A stretch of 64,000 nucleotides of DNA from Lenzites betulinus (taxonomy: Eukaryota; Basidiomycota; Agaricomycetes; Polyporales; Polyporaceae). Location: positions 62,001 through 126,000 of the forward strand of contig JABYQU010000021.1 of NCBI GenBank assembly GCA_022264855.1. Reading direction: 5' to 3'. The stretch's first letter is position 1, and every line of letters begins with the position of its first letter. The notes under the pieces are model-generated. The model saw only the letters and a list, made by a program, of their open reading frames with translations. It was not told the origin of the DNA and made no database searches. The position numbers were made by a program, and so were the translations under genes. Positions 12,837-24,552 of this stretch are shown here, piece after piece.

Positions 12837-14029
12837 GGAGGCTCGCAGTTGCCAGTGGAATCACCCAAGTCGCGGGCTTATAAAGAGGGGCATTTATGGT
12901 GGGTCGGAACGCAAGCCCGCTCGACAGACTGCCGAACCACACGCCGGGCAGGTACAGCTAGTCAAGCCGTAAAAAATGCTGAGTATGAGCCGTCGAACTC
13001 TACAGGGCGCGTGGTCAGCGTGACCCCACATGATGAAAAAAAGGAGCTAGAATGCTACCCACGTAATACACTCCCCGCGTAATGGTTACGAAGAGTTCCT
13101 AGCATCTTAACTTGCGAAGTGACACTCGTTGAGGTGTATCCGCTTGAAAAGCGGATGGATACCACACGTTTTATGTCAGACACAGCAGAGAAAACGACCC
13201 AGCGCAGAAACGGCGTAGAGGGCGGAAAATGAGGACCGGAATGAGCTGGGTGGTCACATTGCTGGCGGAATGTGAGATGCGGGAAAACGTCGGGAAAACA
13301 GTTGCACGGCGGGCGCCTATAACCGAGTCGAGACTCTGCGAGGTAATTCGAGAGTAATCCGGCAAAAGTACTCCTATTCTGTTTCCACACTTTCACTCTC
13401 CCCATCTCAGCAGAGTAAGGTAGGTTGGCATCGAGTATTGGACTGCGTACGTGTTGAGTACATCCAGCATGGCCGCTACAGAAGTTGACGATTTAATGTC
13501 GGTCATTTGGCCTGAGGAACGGATCGGGACTTGCCACTTGGACGTCGTTGAGTAGTATTCGCCTTCATATCGATGCTGAGAAAGGACCGTGAACGCGATG
13601 TTTCGTATGGCCTGTGATGAAGGTCGGCCGCGGGGTCGTCCTTGCGTGCATATCAATGCATGTCGCGAGCGGGCGTCGGTCACGGTGCTGCTGGATTTTG
13701 TCAATGTACATCCCCGTGCGTCAACACCGGAGCTCGCTTTACTTGATCCTACCACATCATAAACAGGCGATGGCGTCTTACATCTTGCATGGAGGGCGAC
13801 TCACTCTTCACCTAACCCTTAGGTACTCTTTACTGCCACCGGCGCTACGTATATCGCAGGAACACGTAGGATTCAATGTTCGAACCACAGAAATACATTG
13901 TCTTATATCACCGGACACCCGTACATTTCTGTTCGCCCATCCGTCCACGTCAGCATGATGAGTGGGTGGATATGACTGGACCCCGACCTACCTCTTGTTA
14001 CAATACAACAGTCAAATTTAAAACAACCT
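12837..14029. other. spacer of the MFS tandem duplication
   Basis: The 5' flank of copy 1 (about 12985-13035, gaactctacagggcgcg then agcgtgaccccaca) has a clear counterpart at about 16186-16230 upstream of copy 2. Likewise the 3' flank near 10695-10790 resembles 13910-14010. The duplicated unit is thus about 3.2 kb and includes the promoter. No independent gene was seen here. Confidence 0.6.
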
Positions 14030-16050
14030 TTACTTCATGTCTGCGCGGGTGCGCGGGACGAATGCCCAGATCACCAACAGAAGGCCCATCATAGCTATCA
14101 AACTAAATATTTGGTGCGTCAGTGACCACTGTACGACGGCACGAATGCAAAATATACGCACAGAGGTTGGAGGCTCGCAATGCTTGTCTTCGAAGCGATT
14201 GCGCCAGTGATGAATGGAAATACGGCCGCACCTGCGGCGCCAAAGCTCGAGATCCAGCCAATTCCCCCAGAGATGAGTTCGGGCGGAAGCACAGCGCCTG
14301 CGTGGTTCATGACGATGGGGAAAATGGGCCCGAGGAAGAATCCGACGAGGGACACGCAGACCGCGCCTGAGAATAGGTTCGGGACGAGCCAGACCACGAG
14401 CTCGAGGCTGTCCGTGAATTGGTTAGCTACTGACAGTGCGGGTCATCAGAGACAGCTGGGACACACCCGAGACATATGGTGATGTACAGGAAAATCACAC
14501 GCCATTCGCCGATCTGAACAAGAGCTGTTAGCGAAGCGTGGAAGAGATCACAACATATGATAGGTACCTTCTTGTTTAACCACAGCAGCGCGATGCGTCC
14601 AAGAGTGAGACCTAGTAGTAGAAGTCGGCGTTTAGCAATGATGCCAACACAAGCTCAGCATGGATAGGTACCGCCAAAGAATCCGGATGAGATATACCCA
14701 GAGTTGGGGCCTCCATGGCGTTCATTGATGACGTAGGTCACGATCCAGCCTGAGCGGACAGGGTGTTATGAGGAATACAGGGGACGATAGCACGTTGAGA
14801 GACATACCGCCGATTGTGAACTCGACTCCAACATATGTGAAGATGAAGAACGCCATGAGGTGCACAGCACGAAGCCGGACGATCTGTTTGTACTTGTTCA
14901 CGCCTGCCTCAGAGTCCCTCGTCTTCTCCGGCGGTGCTTGCCCAATCTCCTGGAGGCAATCTGCGAAGGGAAGTAATGATATCGTAAGGAAACTCTAAAA
15001 GAGCGAAAATGGCTGATGGCGCACCCTCTTGGCTCTTGAATCGGAACACCAAAATCTCCAGCAAAGCGTTGATGAGCGTCAACCCGATATGCACAAGGTA
15101 CACGAAGGACCATCGATGGAGACGCGAAAATTGCGTGGAAACAAGGGGTGCGGACATGGCCCCGAGCCCGTAGAGGGCATGCATGATTCCCATCTTTGTT
15201 GAGGTATCTCCGGAGAGGCTCGCGACGAATGAATTCGACCCAGCATCCTACAAGAGGTAAGAACACGGTGAGATAGGATCGTGCGTGTGACGGAAGTACA
15301 CTGACCATGATCGACATGCCAAACCCGCTAAAATAGTACCCGACAACATAGGCAGGGAACGGAGGAGCTGCCGCCTCCAACGAGAAGCCGACGATTGACA
15401 CTGCAGATGCTACAGCCTCTGTCAACAAAAGCACCGAGGATAGAAGAAAGTAACATGCCAAATACGACAACCTATTACATCCGCATAAGCCACGCTTTAA
15501 GACTGCATCCGGTTCTTTACGTACCTTCCCGAGGCCAAAGCGATCCGTAAGATACAGATACGTCGAAGCACCGGTGAGAAAACCCTGTGTTTCATCAAAA
15601 CGTGTTCAGCTTCTACAGATACTGTGAGCAACGACATTTGAAATAGATACCATGCAGCTGACGACAAAGATCATCGAAACGACGGCATATCCGACCTGGT
15701 GCCCATTGCCTGCTGTATCAGCGGTGCATAGCAAGGGTCGACGTACTACCTACGTGGTACACCTCCTGCAGACGAGGTAAGAGCGGTCCAAGAGTACCGT
15801 CGTTCCACCCAGCGACAAAGATAGACCAGCAGAGAGCGGCGAACTGTATCCAACCCTTGCGACGCAAGGCGAGAGCACTAGGCGGGTCCGAGTCAGTGCA
15901 CACTGTCACCGCGAACCCAGCCTTGTCGCTGCTCTTGGATTCTTGCGATTGCTCTCGACTCAGATCGTCTAAGCTGGGCGGGGCAGCATCTTGACGAATC
16001 TGAGCCTGGGCAGGGTGCATGGTGGTGACGTGACTCGTAGGGGCATCCAT
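14030..16050 (-). CDS. MFS transporter, copy 2, intact
   Basis: Plasma-membrane or organelle transporter of the major facilitator superfamily. I place the start at 16050 (MDAPTSHVTTMHPAQ) because it aligns with the start of copy 1; an upstream in-frame ATG at 16131 exists. A hydrophilic N-terminus of about 75 residues precedes helix 1 (WIQFAALCWSIFVAGWNDG). About ten exons follow: GYAVVSMIFVVSCM, GFLTGASTYLYLTDRFGLGK, VSIVGFSLEAAAPPFPAYVV, GIMHALYGLGAMSAPLVSTQ, GWIVTYVINERHGGPNSGY, and VWLVPNLFSGAVCVSLVGFF. The last exon, after an intron near 14160-14108, gives LIAMMGLLLVIWAFVPRTR and TAA at 14030. No stop or frameshift was found with these splice sites. The substrate cannot be inferred; export of a metabolite is possible given the neighbouring accessory region. 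Confidence 0.82.
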
Positions 16051-17193
16051 GAGGGCTAGTGAGGGGGAACACACACACTCGGTCCGTATGTTGGGGGATT
16101 TTATGGTCTGTTGGAATTCATATGCGCTCAAACGAACCGCCGAATCACACAGCGCAGATGCAGTGAGCTATGATATCAATAGGTGTGAACTCTATAGAAG
16201 GGCGCATAGTTAGCGTGATCCCACACAGTGATGCAAGAAGTGGTTGCGATTCTTCTGTGAGGAATATCTACCTCGCGCTGATGTACTACCTTGAGGGACC
16301 GTGTCGCAGCTTGTGCATCTTGAGATACGATACCTATGTCCTCGGAGACACAACGCCTCATTAGCCACAGCGAAAGAAAGAGAGAGGTACCGGTGTCTTG
16401 ACTTTCGTCGACGATAGTGGCTTGATGATAGCGGAGACATAAAATACAACGCGTTCGCGTCAAGCGCGGAAAAAGGATAGACATCAGGCGGCAGAATCAG
16501 ATCTCAGAGGATGCTAGGGCCCCGGACAAGAGCAGCAGATCTAAGCGGTGGTCAAACCACCTTGAAGGTCAATCAGACTCACACTGGCATCACGGTCGAG
16601 CTGTGGGATCTTGCGATCCGCCGGAAAACGGCGTACGCCCAGCACGCCCACGTGTCAGGCACGCGGCGCGCCGCCTGGGATTAGAGGTACCAGCGGACAT
16701 ACTGATGGTGATTATGTCTGATTATATCACGTCTAGGTTACGTGTGTGCCTCCCGCGGCCAGAAGCCGAACACGAATTTGAAGAAACATGCGCTCGGTTT
16801 TTACATAGTACGTCCTCAGGCATTTCCGACGAGTCAGCAAGACGCCTACTGAACGACGTGAATATGACTCCCGATTGCGCCCCCCACAAACGTGGACACG
16901 ATGGGGTACAGCCTTAGTATCGTGCGACGTGCAGGCGGCAGCGACATGGGACGCAATTACGTGTATTAAATGAACGGAGAGGAAGCACACAGATAGATCT
17001 AGAGGTACCCAGGGGTAAAACGATGGAGGCATAGGTAGTAGGATAGGCATATACTGTCGAGAGGGGGATAGGCGAGCAGACGAGAAACGTACAAGGCATG
17101 AGGAATGAGCAGATTGACGTTCAAGACAGTCAGACGGGAAATCACCGACGAAGGAGACGGCGAGGGGGAGAGGCGTACACAACGAATGGATGC
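16051..17193. other. intergenic, no gene seen
   Basis: Contains the duplicated promoter segment of the transporter (about 16186-16230). The remaining open frames are short and unsupported. Confidence 0.45.
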
Positions 17194-18461
17194 TTATGCG
17201 TCCTCGTCCTGGAAGGTGAACCAAGCCTTCGCGTTGTCGCCCTCGAAAGAGTATTCCGCGTTATCTTGGTCCTCCCAGTCGCCCTGCGCGTCATCCAACT
17301 CATCGTAAGCAGCGTCTGCGTCCTCCCCCCGCTTGACCGCCGTCGTAGATGGACCAGCGGCGCCGACGCTCTCCCCAGGCAGCGGGCCATAGAGAAGATC
17401 CATCATCGACGTCGACTCATCCGCAGGCTCAACCTTCCACGCTGGGAGGTCGTCCGTCATGAGCGAGTCCGCACTTGAAGGCGTGGAAGAGGCGAGGGAA
17501 GAGGGAGTGTCGTAGCGTTGGACGGCGGAGCGGTTGGCCGGAGCAATCGTAGTGAAGTCGTAGAACCCTGCGTTGAGCGGCGCCTCCCATCCGGGGTCCT
17601 CGACCCGGTTCTTCTTGAGCAAGGGAGACATTTCCACCGTATTGGGCGCCCGAACGAGCGCGTTGTGTGCGGCGGTGTTGTGGAAGGAGGGGGCAGAGGT
17701 GCTTGCCGCGGAGGGGGGCGACAGTTGGGCCCGAGAGAGCATCGGCTGCTGGGCCCGGAGCTGCACTACGCGGTCGTGTGCGGCGAACCCAGCCGTCGGA
17801 AGCTGGGGCAGCGCGATGGCCTTAGGGTGAGCCATTGTGTTCTGGATCGTGCCCATGCTGTTGCGGAGCATCTGACGGCGAGCGGCAAGTACGTGGATCA
17901 TCCGGGCGTACTGGAGCTGCTGGAAAGCTAGCACCGCGTCCTATGAAGCGAAGTGTACATGAGAAATAGCACGGATGAGCGACGGAGGGGGCGACATACC
18001 TGCTGAAGAGCCATGGCCAGTGCATGGGGGAGGCTGGCGGTCTGTGCCACCAACGGGGTGCCAGAGGGAGAAGCGGAGCTGGAGGGCGCCGACGGGAGGA
18101 ACGGCAAGTTAAACAGCACCGACGGCACCTGCGACGGCGGCTGTGGCCCGTTGGTGGCCTCTGCGTGGGGTACGGTGGCCCTGCTCCTCTTCTTGCCATC
18201 CCCTCGACGATTCGGGGTGAACTTATAGTTAGGGTATCTTCTCTTGTGCTCGGCCGCGGTCGCTGCCGCCCGCGCCTTGTACAGTTTCTTGACCTCCTCG
18301 GGCTCTGCTTTCCACTTTTTTCCGATTTGCTTCGAGATGTCGGACTCGCGTCCGGGGGCATCGGCGTTCTGCTTCATGATCCTGTGCTGATCCGTTCTGT
18401 AAAGCATAAACGCGTTCGAGGGGCGAGCCGGTTGTTCATCGGTGGACGGCGTCAACGACAT
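17194..18461 (-). CDS. HMG-box (MATA_HMG-type) DNA-binding protein
   Basis: Predicted nuclear transcription regulator. Exon 1 (18461-18000) begins MSLTPSTDEQPARPSNAFMLY and carries an HMG box at about residues 12-85: NAFMLYR, then SDISKQIGKKWKAEPEE, Y-K-A-R-A, and H-K-R-R-Y-P-N-Y-K-F. A basic KKRSR stretch follows, a likely nuclear signal. A 59-nt intron (17999-17941, GTATGT...CATAG) joins exon 2 (17940-17194), which is long, low in structure and acidic at the end (EDQDNAEYSFEGDNAKAWF). The total is about 402 residues. The box is of the MATA/STE11/ROX1 class found in fungal mating and development regulators. I cannot say whether it is a mating-type gene; no homeodomain or pheromone genes were found nearby. 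Confidence 0.86.
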
Positions 18462-19544
18462 AGTGGGCTATATATCGGAGACGTGGACGACTGAAAGATG
18501 AAGGGCGGAAGAGGGAGTAAGGGGGGCAGGTTTTGGGCAAGAGCGTCGAATAGCGGGGGGCCGGACGCGTTGGCTGCCGAAGGGATACATAGACATGGTT
18601 CTTTGGACGGCTTATATGGGGGGATGTAGCCACTTGGACCGACAGAGGCAAAGCGAAGGGCACGCTGCGGGAGGGCAAAGCGGAAAGGGGCGCCTGACCA
18701 CGGTGTCGGGGCCTTGCCTGACCTGTCAGCCCGCTTCGTCGGTACGCGCATTGTCCACAAATTCCAGCCTAGTCGATACGTCGCGAGATGATTCCCCTGT
18801 CTCCACTACTGACCATTGAACGTTGAAATTTTTGACGTTCTAGTAATGATGAGCATGTTGCTCGTCGGATGGAGTGAAAAGACCGACGCACCGCTGGTAA
18901 GGACAACGCCATGGCTAGGTAGGGTGATCGGTGGGGTGAGAGAGTCTGTGCGATGGAATCGGACGTTGCACAGGTATATCGTTGAGTGGCGTGGGCTCGG
19001 ACGCTTTGACTGCCCACCGCCCTTTGTGCAGCACTGATCCTGTTACACGGGCTGCGAGCGCACCTCCGAGCTGCCGTCGGGGCCGTCTTCTGTAGACTCG
19101 AGGTCTCTCCTACACCGATTATACTCAGCTAATGAATGTTGCTGTGAGGGACTTGTCGGAATGCTAGAGGACAAGTTGGGTTGCGCTTTGACCCGCCGAT
19201 GGACCCGTGGCATGCCGCGTCAACTCGGTGCCGGCGCACACGCATTCGAAGGTCTTACCGTTTCGCCAGTGCTGGGTATTCCTCCTGCAACACATTCGGC
19301 GCCGTCATTGTGGATGCGGCTCTATAGGTCGCTCCCAACCGGCGATGTGACCCAGACGGGTAGCAATGCAACACAAGGTGTGTTGTTCTATGGAGACTTG
19401 CAGAGTCTACAAAGCCTGCACCTGAGTTCGTGTCCACCAAAATTCTACAGAAACACATCAGTATTTTCATGAAAGCAATATTGTGCGAGTAGAATCGCTC
19501 ACGCACGTACGATACGTCACAGTAACTAGTATTTCCGTCGTGCG
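18462..19544. other. intergenic, no gene seen
   Basis: Upstream region of the HMG-box gene followed by sequence without supported coding potential, up to the left edge of the inverted repeat arm. Confidence 0.45.
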
Positions 19545-21520
19545 GGTGTCCGCCTGGTGATTACTATCGAGCTTCGATGTGTCCCCACTCCATAGCGTAG
19601 TGGTCTATGCCTTCATGACATTAGTGCTTTGGCGAAAACCTCATGCATATCCTAGAACTAGAAGAGCATGGAAGTCAGAAGCCGTCCGCGTTTCCCGGAG
19701 TTGGAGGGTTTCCCGAAAAGGGCGCCTCTACGAACCTGCCCTAAACTCACCGCCGTATAAAATTGCGCTCCCGACATCGCTGTTTCCTCAGAACATACTC
19801 AGCTAGGATCTATTTTATAGGTACTAACTCGAGTCTCGCATGTTTACACATGCCACATCCTTCTTATCCAGCCGATGACTTCAGCGTCCGCTCGTATAAC
19901 CGAGAACATGGCTGCCTTCGGGCGGTCTCGAGGACGTTTGGATCGTGTCTGCTTGCCCTTTTCGGAGTGGCTTGGAGCGCGAACCAGCGAGCCGGACGTA
20001 TGTCTGATGGATTCCTTTGTATTGTTATTCGTTGTATACATATGCGCCTGCGAATACATTCTCTGCTCTCGTATCATCCTCCATTGCTTCACCTGGGAAC
20101 TGCCCTTTCACGGCCTTTGAAATTCTGCGGGAAGGGTTACCGATGTGTGGACGACGCAGGTATGTCTTTCCGCGGTAATGTGTTGAACAATAACCTAACT
20201 GCATGTAGACAACGCTATGTCATAGTCCGTTTGTTAAGGCATGCTCGTATCAACGAGACTCCTACATAATCATGATCATAGCTGTCGCGACTACATATTC
20301 GAAAGGTATACTCCACATGGCATATACAATGTTACTAATGCACAAGCCTCCAAAAACCGTTCCGTGAAACCACCGTTGTTATCTGCCTTGTGAACGTTGA
20401 CAGGACCACCAACGAATCCTGTGATTGATGAACAGGTGAGTAAACCGCTCCGCTCCTAGCCCGCGCATGGAGTTTAGACGTACGAGGTGCCATGCGCCTC
20501 AAACGTTCACTCTAATGATCAAATCGCCGGGTCAGTCAAACATAAACTTCAAGGCAATCACGAAAGTGTTTACTAGTGGTATCGGGGATCTCGATGTGCC
20601 CACTGTCGTTCCACAACGACGCGTCGACGACGGGGACGACGGCAGCGCTCGCAGCTGCAGGTAGTGCCGCCGCGGGGCTGCCACAGAGAGCGGCGACGAG
20701 GACCAGGAGGATAGGTGCGGCGGTGAAGTGCATGTCGGTAAGTGCTGATAATGAGCTGGATGTGCGACCCAGGCAAAGCTCGCGGCCCTCATATACTCAA
20801 CTCTCCCCCAGGTCGTTCGCACGGAACGGCGTCGGCATCAACAGTACACATCCCCGACGTACTTCTTAGGTGCAGTCGCCCTGTCTACTTTGACACTCTT
20901 CCACAACTAACGCACTCATAGGATTCTCTCCGTGGTCATATTGACTCCGCAGCGGTTGCAATATGCTCTCCGAGGTCTGCGGACGTACATCACATCGTAC
21001 GTCCCGCCTGGACAGCGTGCTCGAAGGAGTTCGATTACAGCCTCGCAAACAGCCATTTTCTGGACATCCTATCGCGGCGGGGGAGCCAATCCATCTCGTT
21101 CTTCGATGTCAGATCCAACAGTGGGCGGCCTACTCGAGGACGACTCGTGGACAGATCAGGCACCTCATCCTCGAGGCAGCGAATCACGTTTATCCACTTC
21201 TCTACAAGATCCTCCGCTGGTGCTGCGCATACAACACGCATCGCTATCAGGGTTATGTCCGTGTGGCTGCAGCTCAGGGCACCGATGTCGAACCTCGTCA
21301 TGGTGCCCGTCCCCTGGATGAGGCGGGGCATTCATTGCGGCGAATGTCCATCGGTCTCGACGTAACGCTAGTTACCCCTGCCCCCTGGCTCTCGTGGCGT
21401 CGAATATTTTGTGCAAGACTGATTCCGCTCCAGGGCCGCACCGAGGACGGTACGTACGATCTGACCGGGCGTTCATCCCAGGCTGTCAATCCCCGGTCTA
21501 CCTACGACCACTTCTGGGGA
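19545..21520 (+). repeat. left arm of ~1.9 kb inverted repeat
   Basis: Sequence here recurs in reverse orientation at about 30270-32380. Examples are catgacattagtgcttt near 19615 against its complement near 32310, and atgtttacacatgccacatc near 19840 against 32080. Shared blocks extend through the peptide gene at 20.5-20.7 kb and into the 21.0-21.5 kb segment (rtEDGTY and SSQAVN frames). Identity is high but broken by indels. The arm carries one secreted-peptide gene in each copy. Confidence 0.78.
20507..20733 (-). CDS. small secreted peptide A (W-x-[GD]-x-x-H family)
   Basis: Predicted secreted peptide of 54 residues. ATG at 20733 opens MHFTAAPILLVLVAALCGSP, a signal peptide likely cut near AAA|LP. 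The short mature part ends with LWNDSGHIEIPDTT. The phase-1 intron is 20573-20512 (GTAAAC...CATTAG), leaving only AG+TGA, so the last codon is AAG (Lys). Exon 1 is 160 nt. The motif W-x-D-x-x-H-x-x-I is shared with the five other genes of this window. A TATATG element lies at about 20790-20795 on this strand. No dibasic Kex2 site is present. The function is unknown; the pairing with UstYa-type genes suggests a precursor peptide, but this is inference. Confidence 0.68.
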
Positions 21521-21540
21521 ACGCCGCTTGCGTGAGCGAA
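20930..21540. other. duplicated segment, possible degenerate gene
   Basis: This block matches about 30520-31010 in reverse orientation. Several frames stay open in both copies (for example MTRFDIGALS on the minus strand here against MTGFGIDALS on the plus strand there), but a 5-nt indel and further differences break every frame in one copy. No domain is recognisable. It may be a decayed gene or a transcribed non-coding part of the repeat. Confidence 0.4.
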
Positions 21541-21865
21541 TGGAACTTTCCGCAAGCATTATTTTATCAAATGCAGATGCATGTGTTGCAAGACGCTGTC
21601 GGTATGTGTCCCTGGTGTAATTTTGTAATGATATGTTGACCTTATGCAAACGATAGCAGAGATGAGTAGTGTGCGCAAGCATCTTTAACAACGCTAGAAC
21701 GTTTGCAAGCCATCTATCATGGTACAGCGGCACTGACGACACGGCAGATACATGTTCATCCAGCTTCAAGTCCAATCCGCACAAACGTTGTGCACCGCAT
21801 GCATCAACATACAACCGAGTCTACATCATACTACGCACACCTGTAAGCTTTCGAACTCGCGCCCC

Positions 21866-22213
21866 TCACTTCCCTCCTACAGCGCGCTTCGCCTCCAGAA
21901 ACCCGAGCAGCCCGTCGAGTGGGTCAGGCCGCGGCAGCGCACGCGTCTCGATCCTCTGTTCCGCCAACGCCTCGTCGAACACGCTGGCGACGTAGCGCAG
22001 CCGCCGCGCCGCGAAGCCCCACACCAGCAGGTTCACGATGACCAGGACGATCACCCCGGTCTTCATGCTGAAGATGCGGCTCGCCGCCGAGTTCGCCCGC
22101 GTGGTAGTGGGCTCGCCCCCAGCGAGCGGTAGGTGGAGGACGGAGTCGCCCTTGGTGTGGTCGGCTTCGTCTTGCCCGTCGTAGTCAGACCTCAAGCGGG
22201 CGTATTCGGACAT
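21866..22213 (-). CDS. 115-residue single-pass membrane protein, left copy
   Basis: An uninterrupted frame from MSEYARL to LEAKRAVGGK. The N-terminus is acidic and hydrophilic (DYDGQDEADHTKGDS). One transmembrane helix follows at about residues 52-70 (GVIVLVIVNLLVWGF), then AARRLRYVASVFDEAL, AEQRIETRALPRPDP and LDGLLGFLEA. It is about 88% identical to the plus-strand copy at 34948-35295, and most changes sit in the linker between residues 30 and 45, so selection on the protein is likely. I do not recognise the family. It lies between the peptide gene and the seven-helix gene, a neighbourhood repeated in rearranged form around 35 kb. Confidence 0.72.
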   Translation of the reverse strand: MSEYARLRSDYDGQDEADHTKGDSVLHLPLAGGEPTTTRANSAASRIFSMKTGVIVLVIVNLLVWGFAARRLRYVASVFDEALAEQRIETRALPRPDPLDGLLGFLEAKRAVGGK

Positions 22214-22654
22214 GGCGAAGGCTCAGATAAGTGCTAGGAGAAGCTGCTCGTCAGCGCAGTGTCGCAGTGTCCCAGGCGAAAAACTCATACAGGGTTTCGG
22301 AGGATCCTTGGGGATGAAGAAGCAGGCCGACGCGGACGCCACCATTATCACCCACGCCCGAGGGAAGGTTTGCTCGACGCGATAATGCGACGTCCGTGAG
22401 TAGAGCATCTGTTAGAAGCATGTCTGAAAGAAAGTTGGAACACCGCAGCCCAGGACAGCGGTTTCGATACCGGGCGTTGCGGATCAAGTCAAGAGGTGCT
22501 GTTCCTGTGAGTAAACTACTTTCTACTGTCGGGCTGCTCGGAGTCATTGCCTGACAAGTACCGCAAAGAAGATGCTCAAACTTCGTAACGGTGTCTGCGG
22601 CCAAAACTAGCAATCAATTGTCCTATGTACATTGACGAATATAGTAAGCACATA

Positions 22655-24009
22655 TCAAGACGAAGTTCCCGAAAGGCTCTGCCTTTCCGGGTCCTTCAAC
22701 GCCCCCTCATCACCACTGGAATCGACAGCCAGAGTAGGCGCTTTCTCGCTCGTATCCGCCGATTCCCCAACCTCGCCCTCCGTTCCAGACTCCCTCACGC
22801 TCGCCACGCTGCCCACCGTCTCCACGTCCGCGGGCGAATTCGCCGCCCACTCGAGCTGCGACACGTACTCGCTCCTTCGCCCCGCCCCCGTGCTGTCCGT
22901 CGAGATCCCAAGCGCAACACGGATGACGATGAGCGTCGGCGCGATGCCCTGCCAAACGCGAACGCGCACGCGCGATTAGTCGCGCCGTACTAAGACTCTC
23001 AAAACCGAGCGCGGGAAGCACTTACATATAGCTGCACCGCGATTGCCGCGACGATACCCTCCGCATTGTTCGACGACGAGACGAGCACAACGAGCACGAT
23101 CTGCACCGCGAGGTAGATCAGCCCGCTCTCGACGATGACCGCGATCGCGCGCCGCGCCAGTCGCACCGTGCTCCGCAGCGCCGGGTGGTCCTCTGCGGAA
23201 ACGGCGGCGGTGGCGGGCGCCCCGACGGGCGCGGCGAGCGGCGTGCGCGTCATCCACCAGATCCGTCCGACGAGCAGTCCACTGGCGATGACGTTCGTGC
23301 AGAGCGAGAGCGCGTAGCCTGCGGTAAGCAGCGGGATCGCTGCGGGCGGGAGCACGGATATGCCGTGTGGGCGGTCCGCGAAGATAAGGTATGCGACCAC
23401 GACGAGGCAGCCTGGTGTGCGCGCGCGAGGCCATCAGCCTGCGAGCCTAGGGCGCGCCATCCGTGAGTGCGTTACGTACCGTCGCCAGCCAGAGCGGTGA
23501 GGAAGGGAAGGGCGGCGACCCAGTATTTGCCCTTGTACATGTACCAGCAGCGGTACAAGAGCATGATGTCACCGAGGAAATTGCTGAGCGAGATGAGCGC
23601 GTCCGCGCCGATCAGCTGTCCTTTGTCGTCGGTCCCATAGCCCTGTATGCCTGTGATGTGCTGGATCCACGTGAGTGGGTGGTCTGTAGCTTCTTGTACG
23701 GTACTCACAACGGCCTCGTAGAAGCGGTGGAACTCTATGAAATAGTGCACGGTGCACGTGGCATACAGTAAACAGTGGACGGCGCGGATGAGCGGGCTCA
23801 ACGTCTTCATCTTGTTGCTCCGCCGGAGCAGCCATAGCGATCGTATGAAGATCCCGCTGTATACCACTGGCGCGAGGTAAAGAAAGTTCAGTCGGTCATC
23901 CAGACGCGCGAGACAGGACGAGGGACGCACCCCATAGCACAGATTCGGATCCGAACTTCCCGACTAGGTTGGGGAGAGCGTAAGAGGGAGGGTCGAGGGA
24001 CGATGCCAT
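22655..24009 (-). CDS. seven-helix membrane protein, left copy
   Basis: Spliced gene starting MASSLDPPSYALPNLVGKF at 24009. Helix-bearing exons follow: SVLWG then VYSGIFIRSLWLLRRS, AVHCLLYATCTVHYFIEFH, LIGADALISLSNFLGDIMLL, GKYWVAALPFLTALAG, PLLTAGYALSLCTNVIASGL, AVIVESGLIYLAVQIVLVVL, and GIAPTLIVIRVALGIST. The soluble tail is Ser/Glu-rich and ends SLSGTSS (stop at 22655). About seven helices are visible. A diverged paralogue on the same strand lies at 28836-30058. Proteins of this build are frequent in Agaricomycetes with no assigned role; receptor-like or transport functions are both possible. Confidence 0.78.
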
Positions 24010-24552
24010 TATCGCGTTCGCCTGGAACGACGGGAAGGTACCTGTAGCAGTGAAGCGAGCAAGGCGCAGGGGCTCGGCTAGCAGGATATATGCTCGACGT
24101 GCTGATTCTGCCGTCTGGCTGTTCGACCGCTGGCAGATACGTCAGGACGCTACTGAATGCGCGCGAAGCCCGAGGCGAGCTGCGCGTGGGTGTGCTGAAA
24201 TCTCTATGGCGATCTGGGAAGATCCTCGGGCTGGAATCAGGCGTATTTGCGCGTCGAATGGCTCCGAAGTAGTTCAGATGTTCGAACCTGTGCAGTGCGG
24301 TATAGGAGCAGAAGTTTGGTCGAGTCGCTCTATCATGATCTATGGAGCAGGCTGAGACAATTCGTGGTGAGAATTGCCTTGCGGCCGATCAGTTGATACA
24401 TTGCGCTCAAAGCCGTCCCACGGTTCGTGCTTCGAGACCCACAAAGAGCGCAGTGTTCCCTGGCTAAGACCGCTAACCCCGGACATACATGTAATACGAC
24501 TGAAGCACATCAGTACGAGTTTCCCTATGGTTTGAAGACGGACAACGTTACC

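Noticed and set aside
17194..18461. Calling the HMG-box gene a mating-type locus
   Set aside because: The box type fits many regulators, and no homeodomain pair, pheromone or receptor gene lies nearby.
19763..20269. 168-codon plus-strand frame repeated on the minus strand at 31673-32164
   Set aside because: Although conserved in both arms it has no domain or start context, and indels change its C-terminus; treated as inverted-repeat DNA rather than a gene.
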